Shown here piece by piece: positions 10,698 through 20,566 of a DNA stretch of 64,000 bases. Under the pieces are notes generated by a model. That model ran no database searches, was not told where the DNA came from, and saw nothing but the letters and a program-made list of their open reading frames with translations. The position numbers were made by a program, and so were the translations under genes. Location: the NCBI GenBank assembly GCA_004764695.1, contig SMSO01000035.1:122001-186000 (forward strand), given 5' to 3'. This DNA comes from Schizochytrium sp. TIO01 (lineage: Eukaryota; Sar; Bigyra; Thraustochytrida; Thraustochytriidae). Position 1 is the first letter of the stretch, and each line of letters opens with the position of its first letter.

Positions 10698-13600
10698 TTA
10701 GAAAAATGGCTGTTGTTGCTGCTGCTGAAAACTAGCATAATCTTGCTGATGCAACTGTTGAGGTGGATGATAGTACACGTTTCTATTGTCGAGGTGGTTC
10801 GGGTGCTGCAGAGGAGCATGCGGCGATCCCATATCATACTGACTGTAATACTGATTATGTTGGTACTGATGAGGTTGCATGTGAGGGTTGTGATGGAACG
10901 GCTGCATAGAACCTATGCTTCCACCGCTACCGCCACCACCGCGCATCATGCGCTCATCAAGCCCATGTGAGTTCGATACAGGGGACATGAGCGGACCCAT
11001 TTCTAGATGCGACGCACCACTTGGTGAGAGTAGAGGACTCGTCCGACTTGTCAAAGGGGGTTGTGGAGTGGATGCGAGACTGCTCGCAGGATCCAGGTCA
11101 AGGCTAGAGAAAGCATCGCTTGATGAAAAATTGGTAGACAACGGTTCAAGATCCGGCATGAGAGACCGCGAGGTGGGCTGACCGCCTGTGCTTGTGTGGC
11201 GCGCTAGCGCAGGGCTTGGAAGACTAGGAAATGGTGAAGATGGAACGCTAACCTCAAGTGATGTGGCCCTGCGGAAGCCATGACCACGATCACCGCTGCG
11301 TGGAGCAGGCGAGCCTAAAGCTGGGACGTTACTGTTGCTCCAAATTCCAGAGCTGTCAGGCACAGGACCCGGTGATGAAGCTCGAAAAGACGGCGATGAA
11401 GTGGAGGAGGGCAGATGAAGAGTATCGAGACTGATTGTAGGGAGGTTTTGACGCTGCTGCTGTTGTTGTTGTTGAGACTGTGAAGAGGTAGAAGCGCCAT
11501 CATGCGAGAGACTGAGTCCACCCATCGAATAGCTACGACGACTATGGCCAGAACCGCCCTGTTCATTAAATGATTGAGGGAACGGACTTTGTGGGACGTC
11601 CAGTGCCCCACCCTGATACGAGCGCGGAGACGAAGGACCTACAAAAGGTTCAAGCATAGATGCCGAGGCTGAAGACAAGGTCGAAAAGGTGCGTTCAATT
11701 CGATGAAAGTTTTCTTCTGCCGCATCGGCAGCACGTGACTCCTCGCTGCTACTTTGCATATGACGAAGGCTATGTCCCATGTCACTACTTGCAAAGTGCG
11801 AGAGCGAATGCATGCTGTCATTACTACTTGAAGAGTGTAAATCAAAACCTGAGTGATCTCCCAGAGTGGAGAATGGCTTTCCACTGTGGTGGCTCAAGGT
11901 TGAAGCTCGCGCTGAATGAGGCTGCTGCTGCAGCAGATTATCAAGCTGTTGCATCGCAAGATCGTCCCGCGAGGTACCAGCCAATGAGGCGGATCGGATA
12001 CGGTTCTCAATCTCTGGCAGGCACACATTGCTATCAGCATTGAGAGCGGCCAGTGGCGAGGACATGTAATTTCCCAAGCTGTGGATCTCTGCCCCATTCC
12101 CACGCGAAGATGAGAACTGTTGCTGTAGATTGTCTTTACCAGGCCGTTGTTGGATTGGAGTACGCATAGCAGGCTTGTTGGTCCATGGATTGGTGCCAGG
12201 GACGAGATTGCTTGTGTGCTGCGAGACAGACAAAGATGAGCCTCGCGGCGAGCGGTTCGTTGTAGTACCATCTTTTTCTTCCTCTTCTACCGTCATCGTG
12301 GAGCCTGAAGAGCGTCGCTGCTGCTGGAGCTGTTGGCGCTCGTTCATCGTAGTGTTGCTACTCAATGCATTATTACTACTGTTACTGGTGATAATGGAGG
12401 AGGTCGTTGTAGTGGGAGACTGGCCTGAAGTAGCGTTTGTGGATTCCTGGCGCGCGACGCAACGCTTGACTTCGACTTGTTTGCCATCAATGACGTGCAT
12501 GCCCTCAGAGTCTTGTTCGCCGAGAACCTTATCTACAGACTCATAGTCGCGAAACACCACAAAGCCAAAGCCTCGTGACTTTTTTGTGTCACGATTATAA
12601 ATGACCTCTGCTGATTCCACAGCGCCATACTTTTCAAAGAAGTCGCGAAGTGATTCATGGCCGGTAGCGTACAAGAGACCTCCCACGAATATTTTATTGG
12701 AGATGATACTACCCCCGTTGTTCGACGCCGTGCCATCTGCAGGGCCATCTGCAGGATTGCTAAAAATATTGCTATTCACAGACATGGTGTTTGCAGTATT
12801 GATGTTTTGTGAATTCTCTCCATTAGCTACAGCTGTTGCAGCACCGGCAGATGTCTTAGAGTTGGGGGTCTTCGGGGTCTTCAGAGAGCTGCCCATACCG
12901 CGTCCGCCTTCCTTTGATTCGACTCGGGAATTTGTGGTAAGCGGGCAATTCTGCTTGCCCTTGCTGTTTACACTGGTAGAGCGAGCCTTGCGTGCAGTGC
13001 CGCCAAGACTGTCAATGCTTGTGATGCTACCAATACTAGATTTACGTGGTTTGCCGTTGTTCATATTTTGCTGTTGATATTGACTAGTATTACTATTGTG
13101 ACCGGCAACTTGTGCGTAGGGCATTGAGTGGGGAGAACCAGGTAGGTGTTGGCTGAGATCTGAGACTGCGTCACAAACTTCATCATGGAGCTCACTAGTT
13201 TCGCTGCAGGCATCTAAGGTTACTGGAGAAGAGCAAGTATTTCGGGATTTTTGCGTGCCTCCAGTTACAGCAGCACTATAAGGTCCCGGAAGCGAGGTTG
13301 CCCCAAATTGCGGAGATCCACCACGTGAATTTGGCCGGAGAGCACTAGTACTTTGAGAATACTTATTGTTGCTGTTAGTGACGTTCGCGAGGTTTGCTAC
13401 GGAAGAGGCTCTACCATTGCCATGGGCGGACTTATTATTATTGAAACTGCTGCTAACATTATTGGTCTGCTGGCCACCGCGTTCACCACCCGATGAGGCA
13501 GACGAGAATGACGCTTTGCGAGACTTGCTGCTACTGGTTCCTGACGCAGGATTTCCATCTGCAGAATTGGTAGCATTACTAGCAGATCGAGGCACAGCAA

Positions 13601-13958
13601 ATTTTGCCTCGACTTTGCGGCCATCAATCATGTGATGCGTGTAGGATACAACTTCACTTGCAGCTTTCAGTGTAGCAAAAGTGACAAAGCCAAAGCCTCG
13701 CGAGCGCATTGTGTTCGGATCGCGTAGTACCACGGCGGACTCGACATGGCCATAGTCCTGAAAATATCGTTCGAGGCTCTCATCTGTTGTATCGTATGAG
13801 AGTCCGCCGATGAAAAGTTTATTAGGTTGCCCAGCGCTTGGGGAGCCGCCAGACATTCCACTGCTGTCTGTTGATTCTCCACGACTTTTGCTTCGGCCAT
13901 GATGTCTCCTCGAGACTCCCGTGGCCGTGGCTGACATGTTCTTGACTGATATATTCAC
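10698..13958 (-). CDS. RNA-binding protein with two RRM domains (Musashi/DAZAP1/hnRNP A-B type)
   Basis: A 1,086-residue protein. RRM1 covers about residues 46-120, with RNP2 LFIGGL at 48-53 and RNP1 RGFGFVTF near 86. RRM2 covers about 419-495, with RNP2 IFVGGL and RNP1 RGFGFVVF. Both keep the aromatic residues that stack on RNA bases. The 300-residue linker and the long C-terminal tail are Ser-, Asn- and Gln-rich, with poly-Gln runs (QQQQQQQQ near the middle and at the end), typical of proteins that enter RNP granules. This resembles the hnRNP A/B-Musashi-DAZAP1 class, but the wide RRM spacing and long prion-like tail prevent a firm orthologue call. The likely role is mRNA regulation. A second Met at position 8 is an alternative start. 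No introns are evident. Confidence 0.92.
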   Translation of the reverse strand: MNISVKNMSATATGVSRRHHGRSKSRGESTDSSGMSGGSPSAGQPNKLFIGGLSYDTTDESLERYFQDYGHVESAVVLRDPNTMRSRGFGFVTFATLKAASEVVSYTHHMIDGRKVEAKFAVPRSASNATNSADGNPASGTSSSKSRKASFSSASSGGERGGQQTNNVSSSFNNNKSAHGNGRASSVANLANVTNSNNKYSQSTSALRPNSRGGSPQFGATSLPGPYSAAVTGGTQKSRNTCSSPVTLDACSETSELHDEVCDAVSDLSQHLPGSPHSMPYAQVAGHNSNTSQYQQQNMNNGKPRKSSIGSITSIDSLGGTARKARSTSVNSKGKQNCPLTTNSRVESKEGGRGMGSSLKTPKTPNSKTSAGAATAVANGENSQNINTANTMSVNSNIFSNPADGPADGTASNNGGSIISNKIFVGGLLYATGHESLRDFFEKYGAVESAEVIYNRDTKKSRGFGFVVFRDYESVDKVLGEQDSEGMHVIDGKQVEVKRCVARQESTNATSGQSPTTTTSSIITSNSSNNALSSNTTMNERQQLQQQRRSSGSTMTVEEEEKDGTTTNRSPRGSSLSVSQHTSNLVPGTNPWTNKPAMRTPIQQRPGKDNLQQQFSSSRGNGAEIHSLGNYMSSPLAALNADSNVCLPEIENRIRSASLAGTSRDDLAMQQLDNLLQQQPHSARASTLSHHSGKPFSTLGDHSGFDLHSSSSNDSMHSLSHFASSDMGHSLRHMQSSSEESRAADAAEENFHRIERTFSTLSSASASMLEPFVGPSSPRSYQGGALDVPQSPFPQSFNEQGGSGHSRRSYSMGGLSLSHDGASTSSQSQQQQQQQRQNLPTISLDTLHLPSSTSSPSFRASSPGPVPDSSGIWSNSNVPALGSPAPRSGDRGHGFRRATSLEVSVPSSPFPSLPSPALARHTSTGGQPTSRSLMPDLEPLSTNFSSSDAFSSLDLDPASSLASTPQPPLTSRTSPLLSPSGASHLEMGPLMSPVSNSHGLDERMMRGGGGSGGSIGSMQPFHHNPHMQPHQYQHNQYYSQYDMGSPHAPLQHPNHLDNRNVYYHPPQQLHQQDYASFQQQQQQPFF

Positions 13959-14695
13959 AGCGGAGGTACTTCTTTCTCCACTTTACTCTTGCAGCCGTAG
14001 CAGTAGGAGCTGCAGCAGCGGCAGCAGTAGTCCCCTACTACTTTGCCTTTTCAAACTCCGCCCGGTAAACCTCACACGGGATCCTCTGTCTGAGGAACAA
14101 GCTTTGCGACCAGGCACGCACAGGCTGCGTTCGCGCGATCTCTGTGAAGACAAGACCACCTTTGCCTTGTCCACAGAACAAAAAGGAGGTAAACAAACAA
14201 ACAAAAAGGACCACTAAACAAAAAGGACCAATAAACAAAAACTCCACGCTCGTCGCGTGCTGCCTTTTTCTCCCAGAGCGCGTCTCAGTTCAATCTGGAC
14301 GCCCGGTCCACGATAGCTTGCTCGCTTACTTCCAGCGGCGCTTGAAACCTCTAATGAACCAACAAACGATTCAACGCCGCACCAATGCACCAGCGGCTAC
14401 CTCCTCAATTTGTTAATGTATTCTTCTTCTCCGTCAGAACCCGAATCCTCCCCTCCAACAAGCGCCGGGACCTCGCGTCCTCCACTACACTTCAAGAAAG
14501 AAAGCGAGCACGGGCGCACGGTGCGCTAGGCACACAGGTACGCCAAAGAGTACGGGTTTGCTGTATATGAAAGGATGTCTCTAGGAAACAAGAGAGAGAG
14601 AGAAGGTCTTCCTCTTGTAATAAAAATAGGAGCGAGCGAGTAGAAAGCACGCAAGTAAGAAAGCAAGCGCGTAAGTAGTAAGAAAGTGAGTGGGT

Positions 14696-14726
14696 TGAGT
14701 GTTGAGTGAGTGAGTGAGTGAGTGTA
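14696..14726 (+). repeat. (GAGT)n microsatellite
   Basis: Imperfect tandem GAGT/GTGA units. Confidence 0.85.
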
Positions 14727-14767
14727 AGTAGAAAGTAAGTGAGCAGTCGCTAAGTAGGTACCTACTG

Positions 14768-14918
14768 TCTAACTAACTAACTAACTGACTAACTAAACAA
14801 ACGAACTAACTCCCTAGCTAGCTAACTAACTAACTAATTAATTATCTATGTTGCTACTAACTAACCAACCTAGCAACCAACTAACTAACTAACTAACTAA
14901 CCAACTAACTAACTATAC
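14768..14918 (+). repeat. CTAA-rich tetranucleotide array
   Basis: A degenerate array of CTAA units with CTAG, CTGA and CCAA variants over 150 bases. It is not a telomere repeat. Confidence 0.9.
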
Positions 14919-15577
14919 TGCTATCCCACTATCTAAATCACTAGCAATCTGAGTAGCAAATTAGCTAGCGAACTCCCTCCCTATTCAGGCCTCGTGAGCC
15001 CGACGGCCCCTGCCACTTCTCGCGGCAGCAAGCTTGCTCGCAAAAGGGCGCTCTAGGCAGCACCCCGCCACAGTATGTATTATTCTACTTCTGCTGCTCC
15101 AGCCCCTCCGTGCTGCTTGGCGGCTCGAAGAAGAGTTCTTCTGCTGGTCACGGCACGACTTGATCTCTCTTTCCTTTCCGCTCAATCTCTTTTGAATCAA
15201 TCTTACTTGCTTCCTTATCCGGTCCTGATGTGCCTTTGAGTGGGTGTTAAGAGGAAAGTGCTTCGAGATGAAGGGCCTCCTCCAGAGGCAGTGTGATGTG
15301 AGGGCGCTGTGAGGGGGACCTATGCAGAGCCACAACGATCAATAGACTGTAGGCTTGTGTGACAGAGGAGGTAGATTTGATGTGAGGGGGTATGGCCAGT
15401 GGGCTCAGAGGAGGAAAGGTAGGGTAGAAGCGCAAAAAGTTGAGGATTGAGCGCCAAAGTTCCTTCCAATGCCCTTTCTTTCTTCCTTTCACCTCTACTT
15501 CTTCCTCTTCCCGGTTAAAATTTCTCTCAGTCTCTTTTTCTCCTTTTTTCTTTCCTGTATTTTTATTTTTATTTTTT

Positions 15578-15605
15578 TCTGTCTGTCTGTCTGTCTGTCT
15601 GTCCT
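15578..15605 (+). repeat. (GTCT)n microsatellite
   Basis: About six and a half GTCT units. Confidence 0.9.
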
Positions 15606-17446
15606 TTTCAGGTCTCCGGCTGTCTATGTCTGTTCTTTGCTGCGTTTGATGGATATTGCTTTCGGTGCGCGAAGCTGGCTGGGTATGCGTCGCTGTTGAG
15701 CTCGCTGGTATTTTTGCAGCGAGGGCTCGGGCCTGCCGGATTGAAACCTGGCCTCCGCTGTAGCTTTTCCTATCTTGCTGCTGCCCGTGTCTCGGACACG
15801 ATGTCCTCACAGACGTTTTCAGACCAAAAATTCTCGCACAGAAATAAACAGAGAAGAAGAGAAGAAGAGAAGAAGAGGAAAAGAGAAAAAGAGAGAGAAA
15901 GAGGGAAAGAAAGAAACAAAAAAGAAAGAAGAAACGTCGAACAGTCTTTCAAAACTTTCAGAGAATTGTGCTGCAACAAGGGATTTCTTCGCCCGCCCTG
16001 ACCCCGACTCGTCTTCAACAACGATGACCGCCGCTGCCGATGCACAATGTCAACTCTTCTCCGCGGAGCCTTGGACCTCTATTCCTGCTGCCCTCGGCCT
16101 CTGCTGCTTCGAAGTCGAGCTAAATTCAAAATTCGAATTCAAAATTCGAACTCAAATTTCAAAAAGCGGCCGCTATTGTAGAGTGAAACAAGGGCGCCTC
16201 AACAACTCCAACAAGCCACGAGGATCCGTCACTCGAGGCAGGCTTCCCCGCGCTGCGCGAGACAGTTCTAGAAGCCCTCCTCGCGCGAGCGAGGATACTT
16301 CTAGCCGCTCCCGGGCCTTCAACCTGCGACGCGTCGCCCAAGGTATGTATGTATGTATGCAGTGTATATCTAAGTGCCTCGCTTTTCGAGGTCGTCCCGA
16401 TCGCTCCGGACCGATGAACTATTCTCAGCGCCCGATCGCCTTCAAGGCCTGCCTTCGCTAGGCCCCTACCGGCGTCCAGCGGGTCTTCGCGTGGCTCTTC
16501 CCCGAGCTCAGCCGAGGCAGAAGGTCGTCTCGAGCGGTGGTGATGACGGTGGCGCAGGAAGCGGGAATGCTCGCTTGCTCGAATCAAGAATGCCTCGCGA
16601 GGTCTCGAGTTCTGACGATTTTGACCCCTTGTCAACCTCGTATCTGACCTTTCGTAGCAAATACTTTCATTCCTTTCTATGCCAAGTCCTACGGCCCACT
16701 AGCCTCACACTCCTAAGCAGAACTTTTCCACTCCTTTCTCCTGCTTCTACGAGGAGGTTTCTAGCGAGGTACGTAGCTAGCTACATGCCTACCAGTATGC
16801 TACCCAGGAAGGGAAGAGTCTCTTCATCCAATCCTCCTTTTCAATCACAAGGCGTTTATTATGGGCCCCATAGGTTTCTTGAGAGAAGAACTCGAAAGAA
16901 ACAAAGAAAACTAAAACTCCCTTATTATCTCGATGGTCATGGAAAAGGAGCTTTTACGCTTGCGAAGGTGCCAAACTAACACAGCAGCACCCTGTTACGC
17001 AATGGATGCACGCACGCACTCGGCATAAGGACCTCTCTGAGGACCATTTCGCTGTCTCACCACCAAATCCTAGAAACTTTGGTCCTCGCAAAGCGAAAAC
17101 TGAAAGAGGATCCTGCTGCCCTCATGTACTCGAGTAATTTTTTTAAACTAAACAAGAAATCAAAAAAATTCATATAAAGTGTAAGAAGAGTTTTCAATCC
17201 TTCAAACCATAAAATTTATATTATTTTTTCATTTTTTAATAAAAGTATAAAAAGGATTGAATTAAAATTAGAATGAAAGGGAATATGGTCATCAGTTGGT
17301 GTTTTAGGTAGGTATTCTAGGTAGGCACCTAAAGGAAAAGGAGGAAACTTTCAAAGCCGCGCCCGTTCGTTGGTGCATAGTAGTACGATAGTCTCCCATT
17401 AAGAACCCAGTGCGAAAGTACCGGAACTAGAGAACCTAATGAGTCC

Positions 17447-17530
17447 TCACTCTCAATAGCCAGAGATAATGAATTAAAATCTTTTACCTCGGGTAAGAAC
17501 TCAAGAAAACAGTCACTCATTGTCCTAAGT
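17447..17530. repeat. Dispersed repeat, copy 1
   Basis: Contains CACTCTCAATAGCCAGAG and, 50 bases later, AAAACAGTCACTCAT. The same two blocks occur in the same order and spacing at 22751-22840. Part of the first block also occurs at 33781-33797. On the minus strand this copy sits in a 63-codon open frame that starts MSDCF. The frame is interrupted in copy 2, so this may be a relic of a coding mobile element. Confidence 0.5.
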
Positions 17531-18672
17531 TTTCAAAACTAAATAAAAGAATCAATAGCCGCTATTAAGTAGGTAGTAGCTACCAGATAGAAAATTAAAA
17601 AGCGTCATAAAGGAGCGCGTTGGCTGTGATTCTGAGAAGGAGATGATCGCTGTGGAAACCTGGCCCAGGCTTCTCCGCGACATGAAAAGCAGTGCTACTA
17701 GTTATTGCGGATATATCTATATATTCTCAGTACATATCGTAGTTGATTTCGATTATTGCTCCAACTTTGAGCCATTTCTTTCAGAGTTCTTGGGCACAGA
17801 ACCGATTGTGATATATTTTCTAAACTACCCCCTATCAGGTGGCTCTCTGTAATAATCTAATAGAGTAATTTGTAGAACTAGCGTGCTGAGTAGGCTCCTT
17901 CGCAACTATGGTCGAAAACTGTTCGCAGCCGCACAAGACCACGCGTATCTTCACGCTCTATTGAAGCAATCTATTAGTAATAGGTGGTACGCCTACGAAA
18001 GAAAAAAGCGAAACAAGAAAGGGACCTGAGTTCGAATAGAGCTTCTTTGGTCGCCTTGTCGCCCTTGATTGCCATTGTATCGCTAATGTGGGAGTGAAGA
18101 AACCACCATTCGTATCGAATAAGCAGATACATAAGCATAAAGACTGTCCAAAAAGTTCACAACTCAATAACAGGCCACTTTTTAGGAGAAGAAGAATAAA
18201 GAAGAGGGAAGCCTCAAAACCAGTTTATTTTTTAATAAAGTTTAGAAGTTGCTGTCCAATCTTTTCAAAATCTTGAAACACTTCAAGTTGAAAGAAGGGA
18301 AAAGAGACGGCGGGCGCAATTCTTTCTACTAAGCTCTACCTACTACAATCCTTATTGGTTTCGCGCACTTTGTTTTTACTCGTCCTTTACTATTTCCAAG
18401 CTTCCTTCCTATCCAAGTAGTGGTCGATCGGTAACTAGTTAGCTAGCTAAAATACCTAGCGCACTTTTACATTCTGCTTTCTTCTTTTTAACACCTACTC
18501 AGATCTGCTGCTCGCCGAAGGTATGGCCGAACCAAGGCTTTCCTTCAATCCATCCTCCCTAGCTTGTCATTGATAGCCGCACTATTGCGGCCCAAGCTCG
18601 TCCATCACAAAACAATCAGGCACGTCCTAATACATTCTAGACTTGAGTGCCTTTATTTCCGTGTTCTTCAAC

Positions 18673-18702
18673 CTTTTTCTTTCTTTCTTTCTTTCTTTCT
18701 TC
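18673..18702 (+). repeat. (TTTC)n microsatellite
   Basis: About seven TTTC units. Confidence 0.9.
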
Positions 18703-20032
18703 AGTTGCTTACTTTTCTGTTGTTTCGCTTTTTTTAAATTTTAAAATATATTTTAAATAAGTAATTTAGGGTGAATAACGTGAAGTCGTAGTGATTGTAG
18801 TCTCTACAAATAAACAAGAACCTCTTCTTCTTAATAAAGTAAAATCATAATAATAATAAACTTATTAATTATATATATTGTTTTACTCTGTTTAGAACAT
18901 AAGCACTTGAGATGAAGGGATCGCGTGCTCACCGGTCCCTGCATCGCTTCGCGTTGGTGCGGCGCAGCACGGGCCTCCGAGACGGTGTTCGACTTCGCTT
19001 TCCTCGGCAACTTTGACGAGACCTCACGGTGTTGCTTATCCGTCTCCGGCACGCGATTAGAACGGGACCGAAGTTGTGCCAAGCGATGCGCCTCAGCGGA
19101 CTCGCCTGCTTTGCCTCATTCCAAGGCACCAACGAACTCGATGAAACAGTTGGATTTCTAGGGGTTTCGAATATTTTGGAATGAAAGAACAAAAGAAATA
19201 AACAAAGAGGACATCTTCTAAACGCGGAGGAGTCTTCCTTTAGAAATTTAAGAGGGGCGATCGATGGCCTAAGTCTGGATTGATGAAGCTATTTCTGCGT
19301 TCCTTTGTGTCGCAAATGCATTCGAATGTTCAAGTGACCGTCTGTTTCTTCGTCAGTTTGATTGTTCTCCTCGCGATATGTCTTTTCTCATCTTCTTTTT
19401 CCATTTCTCTACTTCCTTCCTATTTCCTATTTCTTCCTCGGTTCTTGTTTCCACTTGAGTCGGCGGCGCCATTCCCATCCGGAACTTCTACTCTCCTCTC
19501 ACTACATTGCCCTAGCCTCGCTCTGTGGGCGTGGCTGTGGGAAATCAGACATCACATCTCCCGCAGCGTTCGCCATTGTTACCGCGCAAGGAAATGCGCC
19601 TTGTACTAAGACGCCTGACTAGGGTCTCCAGCGTTGCTGCTGTAGAACTTCGTGGCTGTGGGGCAGTATCGCTAGGCGATCTGCGGGACCAAGCATATTT
19701 CAAGTCTTTCCCTTAGACGCGATAAAAGCATCGCCACGGATGTTACGGTGAAGGTGAGTTGATTGTGAAGTATAAGTAATTTCGTGCAAGCACCGATAAT
19801 AACCGAGGCTAGCGTTACATATGTTGGTGTTCTTGTCAGAGGTCAAAAACTAAATCTATAAACGAGATATCACCTAGCTAGTTAGAAACCAGAAGTTAAA
19901 TTAATGTACATGCTATCTGCTATCTCGCTCTTTGTAAAATCATCGAAGACGCCCATCATAAACTTCAACTTTTGCATATAGTTGTAGAGAAAAAGCCAGT
20001 TTAAACTACTCAAAGTTGGTGTAGGGCATTGT

Positions 20033-20566
20033 CTAGTGCCCCATTACACTTTCATGGTCCCAATACAATCGCTTCAATTTGTTACCACTTTCGCAAGCAG
20101 AGTCTACCCTTGGATAAAGAGCCAAGGAAAAGAATGCGTTTCTGCCTATATTATGTTGAGTCTTTAGATGCAATAGCAAGGTGGTTGAACATCTGAGAAA
20201 AGTTTTCCCTAAACACTTTGGTGGTACCCAAAATAGACAGGAGAATGGTACCTGCCTTGACGACCAAAAGCCTGCATTTGCAGAAGGAACGACAGATTCT
20301 TCTCCCCAAGCCCGTATCTGACTGACCAAAGCTGTTGTACTATAGATCGTATAGGTCGTGAAACTCAGACTCGCCTTGAGTCCTCTCGAACCTGATTGAG
20401 TTCCCATAATATGATGGCATGAGTGATATGAGTATACAGGGTCGATTTCTTTCATGTAAAGTTGAACTATAGTTATAAGAGGCTGAATAATCCTTTCAAA
20501 AGAAAGAAAAACATGCCTACTATGTTGGTAGTTATTTCTTTTATTCTTTTTCTCTTGTTCTCTCAA
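20033..20566 (-). CDS. Hypothetical open frame, 177 codons, doubtful
   Basis: The longest open frame of the gene-poor region that is not plain low complexity. I recognise no domain. It contains many Ser, Cys and Leu residues and some His, with no clear membrane segment. It may be a decayed mobile element or chance. The plus strand carries another open frame of 159 codons at 20705-21184, also unrecognised. Confidence 0.15.
   Translation of the reverse strand: MREQEKKNKRNNYQHSRHVFLSFERIIQPLITIVQLYMKEIDPVYSYHSCHHIMGTQSGSRGLKASLSFTTYTIYSTTALVSQIRAWGEESVVPSANAGFWSSRQVPFSCLFWVPPKCLGKTFLRCSTTLLLHLKTQHNIGRNAFFSLALYPRVDSACESGNKLKRLYWDHESVMGH

Larger units (their letters stand above)
13959..20032. other. 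Gene-poor, microsatellite-rich region (first part)
   Basis: No recognisable gene. The region holds GAGT, CTAA/CTAG, GTCT, GTAT and TTTC microsatellites and several open frames of 60-230 codons. Those frames are low-complexity (Phe/Leu/Ser, or Lys/Arg/Glu from purine runs) and overlap each other on opposite strands. The 201-codon frame at 16374-16979 has no recognisable domain. The first few hundred bases probably include the promoter of the minus-strand RRM gene. Confidence 0.55.

Noticed and set aside
14768-14918. CTAA array considered as telomeric repeat
   Set aside because: The unit is four bases and degenerate, and coding sequence lies on both sides.
15440-16461. Several frames rich in Phe/Leu/Ser or Lys/Arg/Glu
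   Set aside because: They are translations of pyrimidine or purine runs and overlap on both strands.
16374-16979. A 201-codon plus frame
   Set aside because: No domain, biased composition, and an overlapping antisense frame of similar quality.
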